Shown here one piece after another: positions 53,926-63,207 of a DNA stretch of 64,000 nt; position 1 is the first letter of the stretch; each line of letters begins with the position of its first letter. Source of the DNA: Azospirillum humicireducens (GTDB taxonomy: Bacteria; Pseudomonadota; Alphaproteobacteria; Azospirillales; Azospirillaceae); NCBI RefSeq assembly GCF_001639105.2, contig NZ_CP028907.1:371118-435117 (forward strand), read 5' to 3'. The notes below the pieces were generated by a model. It had not been told where the DNA came from and did no database searches. It saw only the letters and a program-made list of their open reading frames with translations. Both the position numbers and the translations under genes were made by a program.

Positions 53926-55416
53926 TTACAGGAAGAACACCAGCGTGGTCAGGCCCAGCAGCGGCACCAGGATGCCGACGGACCAGGCCATATAGCCGAA
54001 GAAGCTGGGCATGGCGACGCCGCGTTCTTCGGCGATGGCCTTGACCATGAAGTTGGGGGCGTTGCCGATGTAGCTGTTGGCGCCCATGAACACCGCGCCG
54101 GCGGAAATCGCCGTCAGTGTCAACGAGAGGTCGGTCATCAGGACCTTCGCGTCGCCGCCGGCGGTGTTGAAGAAGATCAGGTAGGTCGGCGCGTTGTCGA
54201 GGAAGCTGGACAGGATGCCGGTGGCCCAGAAATAGGCGGCCGGGTTCGGCTTCCCACCCTCGTTCACCGCCGAGATGATGGCACCCAGCGCGCCGTCGGT
54301 GCCGGCCTTCAGGATGGCGATGGCCGGAATGATGGTCAGGAAGATCGCGGCGAACAGCTTCGCCACCTCAAGGATCGGACCCCAGCTGAAACCGTTCAGG
54401 CGGCGGCTCTGCTTGCTGGTCAGGGCCAGCGACAGGCCGGTGATGCCCAGCAGCAGCAGGTTCGACACGATGGTCTCCAACTGCACCGTCACATGGTACA
54501 GCGTAATGCCGATCCCCGGATGCCAGACGCCGCTGAGCAGCACGGCCCCGACGATGGCAAGCAGCAGCAGCAGGTTGACCGAGCCCTCGATGCGGATCGG
54601 TTCCCGCTCGTGCACGCCCTCGATCAGCGGGTGCTTGCCGGGGTCGCGGGTGTGGAGATAGAGGTCGAGGACGAAGTAGATCGCCAGAAGCATTGCCGAC
54701 AGGAAGACCATCGGCCCGAACAGGTGGATCGTCGGCCAGAAGAAATCGACGCCCTTCAGGAAGCCCAGAAACAGCGGGGGGTCGCCCAGCGGGGTCAGCG
54801 ATCCGCCGACATTGGACACCAGGAAGATGAAGAACACCACGGTGTGGACCTTGTGGCGCCGGTGTTCGTTCGCGCGCAGAAGTGGCCGGATCAGCAGCAT
54901 CGAGGCGCCGGTCGTGCCCATCAGGCTGGCCAGAATGGTGCCGAGCGCCAACCCGACCGTGTTGGCCAGCGGGGTTCCCACCAGCGATCCCGCCAGCCGC
55001 ACGCCGCCCGCCACCGTGAACAGCGCGGTCAGCAGCACGATGAAGGGAATGTACTCCAGCAGGACCGTGTGCAGCAGCTCGTAGGTCGCCAACTCCAGCC
55101 CGAAGGTCGCAGCGAAGGGCACCAGGAAGGCGAGCGCCCATATGGCCGAGATCTTGCCGAAATGATGGTGCCAGACCATCGGCGCCAGCAGCGGGAACAA
55201 GGCGATCGACAGCAGGATGCCGGCAAAGGGAACCACCCAGACGGCGCTGAGCAGCCGGCCGTCCAGATGCGGCACCCCGCCATGGGCGACGTCCGCCGCC
55301 ACCTCCGCCGCCAGGGCGCCATGCGTGCCCAGCAACAGCCCGCCGACGGCGAGCGCCGCAGCGAAGAGGGCCGGGAACAGGGACGGGCTGCGGCGGGGTG
55401 TGGGGAAATTGATCAT
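53926..55416 (-). CDS. NhaD-type Na+/H+ antiporter (ion transporter superfamily)
   Basis: 496 aa with about 11-13 membrane helices. Blocks: IPFIVLLTALFTVAGGVRL, GTTGASMLLIRPLLRANEHRRHKVHTVVFFIFLVSNVGGSLTPLGDPPLFLGFLKGV, ILSSFLDNAPTYLIFFN and GANSYIGNAPNFMVKAIAEERGV. These double re-entrant motifs are typical of NhaD-like (UIT) antiporters. It exchanges Na+ or Li+ for H+, or may transport an anion; the family includes both. It stands 124 bp after the DUF1850 gene in the same direction. Confidence 0.85.
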   Translation of the reverse strand: MINFPTPRRSPSLFPALFAAALAVGGLLLGTHGALAAEVAADVAHGGVPHLDGRLLSAVWVVPFAGILLSIALFPLLAPMVWHHHFGKISAIWALAFLVPFAATFGLELATYELLHTVLLEYIPFIVLLTALFTVAGGVRLAGSLVGTPLANTVGLALGTILASLMGTTGASMLLIRPLLRANEHRRHKVHTVVFFIFLVSNVGGSLTPLGDPPLFLGFLKGVDFFWPTIHLFGPMVFLSAMLLAIYFVLDLYLHTRDPGKHPLIEGVHEREPIRIEGSVNLLLLLAIVGAVLLSGVWHPGIGITLYHVTVQLETIVSNLLLLGITGLSLALTSKQSRRLNGFSWGPILEVAKLFAAIFLTIIPAIAILKAGTDGALGAIISAVNEGGKPNPAAYFWATGILSSFLDNAPTYLIFFNTAGGDAKVLMTDLSLTLTAISAGAVFMGANSYIGNAPNFMVKAIAEERGVAMPSFFGYMAWSVGILVPLLGLTTLVFFL

Positions 55417-55540
55417 TGGTCCGGATGGTAGGCTGACGAAAGGAACGGGAGTATGCGGATTGGAGCAGCGTTAGCCAAGCCGGAAGGGACGTTGAGCCAA
55501 CGAACTTTCGTAGGCGGGGGCGGGAGTCGGGCGGACGCCG

Positions 55541-55948
55541 TCATCGGCAGGCCCCCATCTCAACCGGTTGGTCCCGTACGCCTGTCCAGTCCGACAGCAG
55601 CCTGCATTCGGACCCGGTGCACAGCCGATGGTCGCCGGTGAAGCCGGAGGCCGCCAGCGCGACGCTCTCCTGCGGCGGCAGGTCGGGCGTCCATGCAAGC
55701 CAGCCGTCGGAGGTCAGCCGGGCGTCCGGTCCCGGCTCCATGCCGGCGCCGGTGCCGCGGATGCGGGCCTCCGTTGGCCGCAGCCGGCCGGAGTCCATCG
55801 ACCAATGCTCGCGCCATTCGGTCTTCTCGATGGAATGGGTCCAGGACAGGGTGAAATCCGTCCCCGGCAGCGACGCGAGAAGCGCGCCGCCGAGGGCGAA
55901 CAGGCAGAGACCGGCCACGTCACAAGACGGGCGCGGCGGCCGGAACAT
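55541..55948 (-). CDS. DUF1850 domain-containing protein
   Basis: 135 aa. It opens with a hydrophobic segment (VAGLCLFALGGALLASL), then FTLSWTHSIEKTEWREHWSM, the typical DUF1850 core, and SVALAASGFTGDHRLCTG. DUF1850 proteins accompany fused TRAP permeases with TAXI receptors, as here; function unknown. The start overlaps the 3' end of the upstream permease gene by 29 bp. Confidence 0.85.
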   Translation of the reverse strand: MFRPPRPSCDVAGLCLFALGGALLASLPGTDFTLSWTHSIEKTEWREHWSMDSGRLRPTEARIRGTGAGMEPGPDARLTSDGWLAWTPDLPPQESVALAASGFTGDHRLCTGSECRLLSDWTGVRDQPVEMGACR

Positions 55949-58016
55949 TCCGGCGGCGGCGGTGCTGCCAGAACAGGAACAGGCCGGTCAGGACAAAGGC
56001 GACCTCGTCGGTGATGGGCAACGCCACCACGAACAGGAAGGCCGTAATGGCGGCATAGAGGCGGGCGATCAGCGGCAACGGCGTCCAGAAGAAGCCGATG
56101 GTGGCCGCTCCCCAGAGGGCGATGGCGACACAGGCCTTGAAGAACACATAGGCCACGGCAAGCCAGCTTCCGGTCTGCATCACCAGTGCCGGATCATAGA
56201 CAGCCATGAAAGGCACGACATAGCCGGCCATTGCAACCCGCGTCGCGATCCACCCGATGTCCATATGGTCGGCCTTGCAGATCGACGAGGCCGCCAGTGC
56301 CGCCAGGGCCACCGGTGGGGTCAGGTCGGCCATGATGCCAAAGTAAAAGACGAACATGTGGCTGACGATCAGCGGGACGCCCATGCTCAGCAGGGCGGGT
56401 GCGGCGATGGAGGCGGTGATGATGTAGTTCGCCGTCGTCGGCAGGCCGGTGCCCAGCACGATGCAGGCGATCATCGTCAGCACCAGCGCCGCCAGCAGGT
56501 TGCCGCCCGACCAGTCGACGATGGTGGAGGCGAAGCTGGAAGCCAGCCCCGTCAACGTCATCATGCCGATCAGCACGCCGACCAGCGCGCAGGCGACACC
56601 GACACCGACGGCGTTCTTGGCGCCGTCGGCGATGCTGTTCACCACCAGCACCAGGGTCTGCCGCCCACCCTTGAACAGCAGGCAGGGAACGATCAGCAGG
56701 GCGACGATGGCGAAGGCGAGATGCTCGGTCCGGAACCCCAGCTTCCACAGCCCGGCGGCGACCAGCCCGACGGCAACCCAGAAGGCGATGCGCAGCGCCA
56801 TCGGCCCGATGGTGCCGACAATGGTGGTGCCCAGGATCAGCGCCGCCGTCGCCGCGATGCCGATCACGCCGGCGAACAGCGGAGTGAAGCCGGAGAACAG
56901 CAGATAGACCAGGGCAGCCAGCGGCAGGATCAGGTACCAGCCCTCCACCATGGCGCGCAGCGCGCTCGGGCACTGGTCCTTCGGCAGGCCGACGAGGTTG
57001 TGCCTGCCCGCCTCCAGATGAACCATCCAGAAGGCGCTGCCGAAATAGAGGATCGCCGGAATCGCGGCGGCGATGGCCACCTCGCTGTAGGGCACGCCGA
57101 TGGTCTCGGCCATGATGAAGGCGGCGGCCCCCATCACCGGCGGCATCAGCTGTCCGCCCATGCTGGCGGTGGCTTCCACCGCACCGGCGAAGGCCGGGCG
57201 ATAGCCGAAGCGCATCATCAGCGGGATGGTGAACTGGCCGGTCGTCAACACGTTGGCGACGCCGGATCCGTTGATGGTGCCCATCAGCCCCGACGAGATC
57301 ACCGCCACCTTGGCCGGCCCGCCCTTGGCATGGCCGACGAGGCCGAGCGACACGTCGTTGAACAGCTTGATCATGCCCGCGCGTTCCAGAAAGGCGCCGA
57401 ACAGGATGAACAGGAAGATGTAGCTGGCCGACACGAAGGTCGGCGTGCCGTAGATGCCCTCCGTCGATAAATACAGATTGTCGATCACCTGATCGATGTC
57501 GTAGCCGCGGTGGGCAAGCCCGAAGGGCAGATGGCGCCCGAACAGAGCGTAGGGAATGAAGACGCCGCACATGATCGGCAGGGCCATTCCCATGATCCGC
57601 CGCGCCCCTTCGAACACAAGAGCCACCGCGACGGTGCCGACGATCAGGTCGGCGGTGCTGGGATCGCCCGCCCGCTGGATCAGGTCGACCTCGAACACAT
57701 AGTGATAGAGGCCGATGCCGAAGGCGGTCAGTCCCAGCAGCCAGTCGTACCAGGGCACCCGCCTGCGCACCGACGTCTGGCGGAAGCCGAACAGGGTGAA
57801 GGTCATCAGCAGAAGGAAGCCGACATGGACCGCCCGCACCACCATGGTCGACACCGGGTTGAAGGCGGCGGTCCAGATCTGGAAGGCGGAGAAGGCGACG
57901 GCGATGGCGAAAACGGCCCGTCCGTCGAACCCCTCGAATGCGGCAACCGTGGCGGGATTTTCCCGGTCGATGGCTTGGCGAATCTCGGAGTCCGCCTGCG
58001 TGTTGTTTGCGCTCAC
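55920..58016 (-). CDS. TRAP transporter fused 4TM/12TM permease (TAXI-associated)
   Basis: 698 aa: an N-terminal DctQ-like part (helices about 30-215, with VRRRVPWYDWLLGLTAFGIGLYHYVFE) fused to a DctM-like part. DctM motifs: GAFLERAGMIKLFNDVSLGLVGHAKGGPAKVAVISSGLMGTINGSGVANVLTTGQFTIPLM, ASMGGQLMPPVMGAAAFIMAE and VLGTGLPTTANYII. The TGLPTTANYI and LTPPVALAALAASSI blocks are standard for the fused type. It works with the TAXI receptor encoded 25 bp upstream. Confidence 0.94.
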   Translation of the reverse strand: MSANNTQADSEIRQAIDRENPATVAAFEGFDGRAVFAIAVAFSAFQIWTAAFNPVSTMVVRAVHVGFLLLMTFTLFGFRQTSVRRRVPWYDWLLGLTAFGIGLYHYVFEVDLIQRAGDPSTADLIVGTVAVALVFEGARRIMGMALPIMCGVFIPYALFGRHLPFGLAHRGYDIDQVIDNLYLSTEGIYGTPTFVSASYIFLFILFGAFLERAGMIKLFNDVSLGLVGHAKGGPAKVAVISSGLMGTINGSGVANVLTTGQFTIPLMMRFGYRPAFAGAVEATASMGGQLMPPVMGAAAFIMAETIGVPYSEVAIAAAIPAILYFGSAFWMVHLEAGRHNLVGLPKDQCPSALRAMVEGWYLILPLAALVYLLFSGFTPLFAGVIGIAATAALILGTTIVGTIGPMALRIAFWVAVGLVAAGLWKLGFRTEHLAFAIVALLIVPCLLFKGGRQTLVLVVNSIADGAKNAVGVGVACALVGVLIGMMTLTGLASSFASTIVDWSGGNLLAALVLTMIACIVLGTGLPTTANYIITASIAAPALLSMGVPLIVSHMFVFYFGIMADLTPPVALAALAASSICKADHMDIGWIATRVAMAGYVVPFMAVYDPALVMQTGSWLAVAYVFFKACVAIALWGAATIGFFWTPLPLIARLYAAITAFLFVVALPITDEVAFVLTGLFLFWQHRRRRNVPAAAPVL

Positions 58017-58041
58017 TGCGTCGTCTCCGCCGGGCCGCCGC

Positions 58042-59016
58042 TTACATCAGGCCCTTTTCCCTGAAATACTTGATTGCGCCGGGATGCAGCGGCACGGGGG
58101 ACTGGGTGGCGGTCTTGTCGAGCTTGATCTGCTTGGCGGCGACATGGGCGGCGGCCAGCGCGTCAAGATTCTCGAACAGGGTCTTGGTCATGGCATAGGC
58201 GGCGTCGTCCGACACGCCGGAGTGGCTGACCAGCAGGTTGCGGACCGCGGCGGTCGGTACCGGCTCGTTCTGGCCCGGATAGGTGCCGGCGGGAATCGTC
58301 TCGGTGATGTAGGCGGCGTCGCCGACCTTCTGAACCAGATCGGCCGGAATGCTGACGATGGTCACCTCCTGCGAGGCCGACAGATCCTTGATCGCCGCCA
58401 CGCCGAGACCGGCGGAGATCAGTGTCGCGTCCAGCTGGCGGTTCTTGATCAGGTCAACCGATTCGCCGAAGGGCAGGTACTCGGTCTTGGCGAAATCCTT
58501 GTAGGCGAGCCCGGCGGCGCCGAAGATGGCGCGCGCGTTCAGCTCCGTCCCCGACTTCGGCGCGCCGACCGACACGCGCTTGCCCTTCAGGTCGGCCAGG
58601 GTCTTGATGCCCGAGTCCTTGGCAGCGACGACCTGGATGTAGTTGGGATAGATGGCGGCGATGGTCCGCAGCTTCTCCAGCTTCTGCTTGAAGCCGACCT
58701 CCTCGTTGCCCTTCCAGGCATCGCTCAGCGAATCGCCCAACGTGAAGCCGATCTCGCCACGGCCGGCCTGCAGCAGGTTCAGGTTCTCCACCGACGCCTT
58801 GGTCGCCTGCGCGGTCACCTTGGCCCCCGGCAGCGCCTTGCCGTACACGTTCGACAGCGCCACGCCCAACGGGTAATAGACGCCGCTGGTGCCGCCGGTC
58901 AGCACGGTGATGAAGGTCTCCGCCTTGGCCGGCAAGGCGGCCAGTCCAAGGCTGACGCCAAGGCCGGCGGCCGTGCACAGAGCCAGAAGGTGACGCTTCA
59001 CGGATGGGCGATTCAT
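58042..59016 (-). CDS. TAXI family TRAP transporter solute-binding protein
   Basis: 324 aa from ATG 59016 (AGGGAG upstream), which gives a clean signal peptide ending LAALPAKA. TAXI hallmarks: FITVLTGGTSGVYYPLGVALSNVY, ATKASVENLNLLQAGRGEIGFTLGDSLSDAW, LADLKGKRVSVGAPKSGTELNARAI. Family ligands include glutamate, 2-oxoglutarate and other organic acids. First gene of the minus-strand transporter operon. Confidence 0.94.
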   Translation of the reverse strand: MNRPSVKRHLLALCTAAGLGVSLGLAALPAKAETFITVLTGGTSGVYYPLGVALSNVYGKALPGAKVTAQATKASVENLNLLQAGRGEIGFTLGDSLSDAWKGNEEVGFKQKLEKLRTIAAIYPNYIQVVAAKDSGIKTLADLKGKRVSVGAPKSGTELNARAIFGAAGLAYKDFAKTEYLPFGESVDLIKNRQLDATLISAGLGVAAIKDLSASQEVTIVSIPADLVQKVGDAAYITETIPAGTYPGQNEPVPTAAVRNLLVSHSGVSDDAAYAMTKTLFENLDALAAAHVAAKQIKLDKTATQSPVPLHPGAIKYFREKGLM

Positions 59017-59362
59017 AGCGGCTCTCCCTGTTATCGTTGCTGCACCCGGATCGTTGCCGGGCAGATTCATTTGCATGCCCATATGCCACGGGCAGCCCCA
59101 ACCCACTGTAACGCGCCATAAAATTGCGCGCCAGTACGTACAATCCGATACAATGACGGTCCGCATGCCATTCTTTCGGCCAAGATATGCAGAGGCTCCT
59201 TGACCTCGACGGGCAGACACCCCCTATCCTTGTGGCGGAAGACCGCCGGCCGAAGCGGAAACCACCTTCCTTTCGGCTCAAGGCGTGTCACGCGACAGCA
59301 CCAAGTCCCAACTGCACGCCAAACGACTGCAAGCCAGACTTCAGCCAGCGGGAGGAAATCCG
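59017..59362. promoter_or_regulatory. Divergent intergenic region between the TAXI receptor and coxS
   Basis: 346 bp without a gene. On the plus strand TTGACC (59200-59205), an 18-bp spacer and CTATCC (59224-59229) form a moderate sigma70-like promoter for coxSLM. The coxS ribosome site GGGAGGAAATCC ends the region. The minus-strand promoter for the transporter is not clear. Confidence 0.4.
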
Positions 59363-59863
<501 letters not shown>

Positions 59864-59926
59864 GGGCTGAAGCCCAAAAATCAGATATTTCCGCATCTTA
59901 CGCGTTCCTGTGGGAGGAAACACGAG

Positions 59927-62317
59927 ATGGCGAACCCCAATGGCATCGGCGCCTCGGTGCGCCGGCGCGAAGACCAGCGCTTTCTGACCGGCCGCGGCAA
60001 CTACACCGACGATTTCAAGCGCCCGAACATGACCCATGCGGTCCATGTGCGCTCCCCCTACGCCCATGCCCGCATCCTGGGCATCGACTTCACGGATGCA
60101 GCGGCGATGCCCGGCGTGGTCGCCGTGCTGACCGGGGCCGACATGGAGGCCGACAAGGTCGGCAGCCTGCCCTGTGGCTGGCAGATCCATTCCAAGGACG
60201 GCTCGCCGATGAAGGAGCCGCCGCACTATCCGCTGGCGCGCGACCGCGTGCGCTATGTCGGCGACGCGGTGGCGGTGGTGATCGCCGAGACCCGCGAGCA
60301 GGCCCGCGACGCCGCCGAGATGGTGGTGGTCGATTATGAGGAGTTGCCGGCGGTGGGGTCCTCCACCCGTGCCATCGCGGGCGGCGCCCCGCTGGTCCAT
60401 GACGATGCGCCGGAGAATGTCTGCTACGACTGGCATCTCGGCGACGAGGCGGCGGTGGACGCAGCCTTCGCAACCGCGGCGCATGTCGCGAAGATCGATC
60501 TGGTGAACCAGAGATTGGTGCCGAACGCGATGGAACCGCGGGCGGCGATGGGCGAGTACGACCAGTCCAACGGCGAGTATACGCTGACCACCACCAGCCA
60601 GAACCCGCACGTCACCCGCCTGCTGATGGGCGCCTTCGTGCTGGGCATTCCCGAACACAAGCTGCGGGTGGTGGCGCCCGACGTCGGCGGCGGCTTCGGG
60701 TCGAAGATCTTCCATTACGGCGAGGAGGCCGTCGTCACCTGGGCGGCGCGCAAGGTCGGCCGTCCGGTGAAATGGACCGCCGACCGGTCGGAGAGCTTCC
60801 TGACCGACGCCCATGGCCGCGACCATGTCAGCCATGCCGAACTGGCGATGGATGCCGACGGCAATTTCCTGGCGCTGCGCGTCTCGACGCTGGCCAATCT
60901 CGGCGCCTATCTGTCGACCTTCGCGCCGTCGATCCCGACCTATCTCTACGCCACCCTGCTGGCCGGCCAGTACAAGACCCCGGCGATCTATGCCGAGGTG
61001 AAGGCGGTCTTCACCAACACCTCCCCCGTCGATGCCTATCGCGGCGCCGGCCGGCCGGAGGCCTGCTATCTGATCGAGCGGCTGGTCGATGTTGCCGCCG
61101 GCGTGATGGGCATGGACAAGACCGAAATCCGCCGCCGCAACTTCATTCCGAAGGAGGCGATGCCCTACCAGACACCGGTGGCATTGCAGTACGACACCGG
61201 CGACTTCGCCAAGAACCTGGACATCGCCCTGCCGCTTGTCGACTATCCCGGCTTCCAGCAACGCCGCGCCGAATCGAAGGCGCGCGGCAAGCTGCGCGGC
61301 ATCGGATTCGCGACCTACATCGAAGCCTGCGGCATCGCGCCCAGCAATGTCGCCGGTGCGCTCGGCGCTCGCGCAGGACTTTATGAATGCGCGGAAGTCC
61401 GTTTCCATCCAACGGGTTCGGTGACGGTCTTCACTGGCGCTCACAGCCATGGTCAGGGCCATGAGACCACGTTCGCCCAGATCGTGGCGGACCGCTTCGG
61501 CATCCCGATCGAGAATGTCGAAATCGTCCACGGCGACACCAACAAGATCCCCTTCGGCATGGGCACCTACGGGTCGCGCTCGCTGGCGGTCGGCGGCTCG
61601 GCCCTGGTGAAGGCGATGGACAAGGTGGAGCGCAAGGCGAAGAAGATCGCCGCCCACATGCTGGAGGCCGCCGAGACCGACATCGAGGTGAAGGAGGGCC
61701 GCTTCACCGTCGCCGGCACCGACAAGAGCCTGGGAATCGGCGACATCGCCCTGCAAGCCTACGTCCCGCACAATTTCCCGCTCGACGAACTGGAGCCGGG
61801 GCTGGACGAGCAGGCCTTCTACGATCCGAAGAACTTCACCTACCCCAACGGCTGCCATGTCTGCGAGCTGGAAATCGACCCGGACACCGGCGTCACCACC
61901 ATCGTCAACTTCGCCGCGGTGGACGATTTCGGCAACGTCATCAACCCGCTGATCGTCGAGGGGCAGGTGCATGGCGGTCTGGTCCAGGGCATCGGACAGG
62001 CACTGTACGAGAACTGCGTCTATGACGAGGAATCCGGGCAGCTCGTCACCGGCTCCTACATGGACTATTGCATGCCGCGGGCCGACGATGTCCCATCCTT
62101 CACCGTGCGCTATCACGAGGACCAGCCCTGCACCCACAACCCGCTGGGCGTGAAGGGCTGCGGCGAGGCCGGAACCATCGGCGCCGCTGCCGCGGTGATG
62201 AATGCGGTGGTGGACGCGCTGTCGGACTATGGCGTCACCCACATGGACATGCCGGCGACGCCGGAGAAGGTCTGGCGGACGATCCGCGACGCTGCACCTG
62301 CCATGGCGGCGGAATAA
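59927..62317 (+). CDS. coxL: Molybdenum hydroxylase large subunit, form II CO dehydrogenase-like (CoxL type)
   Basis: 796 aa. N-terminal GIGASVRRREDQRFLTGRGNYTDD, then VAPDVGGGFGSKIFHYGEEAVV and the pterin-cytosine-dinucleotide contacts. The active-site loop reads DAYRGAGRPEA (residues 369-379), the form II AYRGAGR signature. The AYxCSFR motif with the Cu-binding Cys of true CO dehydrogenase (form I) is absent. The general-base Glu is E747 in GCGEAGTIG. The substrate is therefore open: form II enzymes oxidise CO weakly or act on other aldehydes or heterocycles. Confidence 0.92.
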   Translation: MANPNGIGASVRRREDQRFLTGRGNYTDDFKRPNMTHAVHVRSPYAHARILGIDFTDAAAMPGVVAVLTGADMEADKVGSLPCGWQIHSKDGSPMKEPPHYPLARDRVRYVGDAVAVVIAETREQARDAAEMVVVDYEELPAVGSSTRAIAGGAPLVHDDAPENVCYDWHLGDEAAVDAAFATAAHVAKIDLVNQRLVPNAMEPRAAMGEYDQSNGEYTLTTTSQNPHVTRLLMGAFVLGIPEHKLRVVAPDVGGGFGSKIFHYGEEAVVTWAARKVGRPVKWTADRSESFLTDAHGRDHVSHAELAMDADGNFLALRVSTLANLGAYLSTFAPSIPTYLYATLLAGQYKTPAIYAEVKAVFTNTSPVDAYRGAGRPEACYLIERLVDVAAGVMGMDKTEIRRRNFIPKEAMPYQTPVALQYDTGDFAKNLDIALPLVDYPGFQQRRAESKARGKLRGIGFATYIEACGIAPSNVAGALGARAGLYECAEVRFHPTGSVTVFTGAHSHGQGHETTFAQIVADRFGIPIENVEIVHGDTNKIPFGMGTYGSRSLAVGGSALVKAMDKVERKAKKIAAHMLEAAETDIEVKEGRFTVAGTDKSLGIGDIALQAYVPHNFPLDELEPGLDEQAFYDPKNFTYPNGCHVCELEIDPDTGVTTIVNFAAVDDFGNVINPLIVEGQVHGGLVQGIGQALYENCVYDEESGQLVTGSYMDYCMPRADDVPSFTVRYHEDQPCTHNPLGVKGCGEAGTIGAAAAVMNAVVDALSDYGVTHMDMPATPEKVWRTIRDAAPAMAAE

Positions 62318-62345
62318 GACGGCCGAAGAAGAAGGAGGCTAGAGA

Positions 62346-63137
62346 ATGTACGCGTTCACGTACCAACGGCCGACATCGCTTGCCGACGCGGCGTCCGCCA
62401 TCCAGGCGGAAGAGGCCAAGCTGCTGGGCGGTGGCCAGACCTTGCTGCCGACGCTGAAGCAGCGGCTTGCCCGACCGACCGACCTGATCGACCTCGGCGC
62501 CATCCCGGAGTTGAAGGGCATCCGTGAAGTGGAGGGCGGCTTGGAGATCGGCGCCTTCACCCGCCATGCGGAGGTGGCCCATTCCGACCTCGTCAAGCGT
62601 GTGATCCCGGCGCTGGCCAGCCTTGCCGAGGGTATCGGCGACCGGCAGGTCCGCAACATGGGCACGATGGGCGGCTCCATCGCCAACGCCGATCCGTCGG
62701 CCGACTATCCGTCGGCGGTGGTGGCACTCAAGGCCACGGTGACGACCGACCGCCGGACCATCGCCGGCGACGATTTCTTCACCGGCATGTTCGAAACCGC
62801 GCTGGAGCCAGGCGAGATCGTAAAGTCGGTCCGCTACTCCCGTCCCGACAAGGCGGCCTACGCCAAGTTCCGCAACCCGGCCAGCCGCTATGCCATCGTC
62901 GGCGTCTTCGTCGCCAAGTTCGGCGCGGAGGTGCGGGTGGCGGTGACCGGCGCCGCCGGCTCCGTTTTCCGCGCCGAGGCGTTCGAGACAGCGCTTGCCG
63001 CCGACTTCCGCGCCGAGGCGTTGAACGGCCTTTCGGTGGAGACCGACGGCTTGAACGCCGACATCCACGCCAGCGCCGATTACCGCGCCCATCTCGTCAC
63101 CGTCATGGCGAAGCGGGCAGTCGAAGCGGCGGGGTGA
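62346..63137 (+). CDS. coxM: FAD-binding medium subunit of the molybdenum hydroxylase (CoxM type)
   Basis: 263 aa. FAD motifs: EEAKLLGGGQTLLPTLKQRLARPTDLIDL and GDRQVRNMGTMGGSIANADPSADYPSAVVAL (the AGGHS- and TIGG-like loops). The C-terminal CO_deh_flav_C domain follows. It accepts electrons from the 2Fe-2S subunit. It lies 28 bp after the large subunit gene, with GAAGGAGG upstream. Confidence 0.93.
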   Translation: MYAFTYQRPTSLADAASAIQAEEAKLLGGGQTLLPTLKQRLARPTDLIDLGAIPELKGIREVEGGLEIGAFTRHAEVAHSDLVKRVIPALASLAEGIGDRQVRNMGTMGGSIANADPSADYPSAVVALKATVTTDRRTIAGDDFFTGMFETALEPGEIVKSVRYSRPDKAAYAKFRNPASRYAIVGVFVAKFGAEVRVAVTGAAGSVFRAEAFETALAADFRAEALNGLSVETDGLNADIHASADYRAHLVTVMAKRAVEAAG

Positions 63138-63144
63138 TGTCGCT

Positions 63145-63179
63145 CCCTCTCGCTCTTCTGTCCCAGGAGAGCGAGAGGG
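63145..63179. terminator. 12-bp perfect stem-loop after coxM
   Basis: CCCTCTCGCTCT (63145-63156) and AGAGCGAGAGGG (63168-63179) with an 11-nt loop, 7 bp after the coxM stop. The downstream sequence ATTTGTTGTCAATTTTT is T-rich but not contiguous. It probably lowers transcription into the MoxR gene. Confidence 0.55.
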
Positions 63180-63207
63180 CATTTGTTGTCAATTTTTAAG
63201 GCCTTCG

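Noticed and set aside
53719..55431. 570-codon plus-strand open frame opposite the NhaD-like gene
   Set aside because: Gln/Arg-rich shadow of a membrane protein gene. It also begins in the candidate small RNA region, but nothing supports translation.
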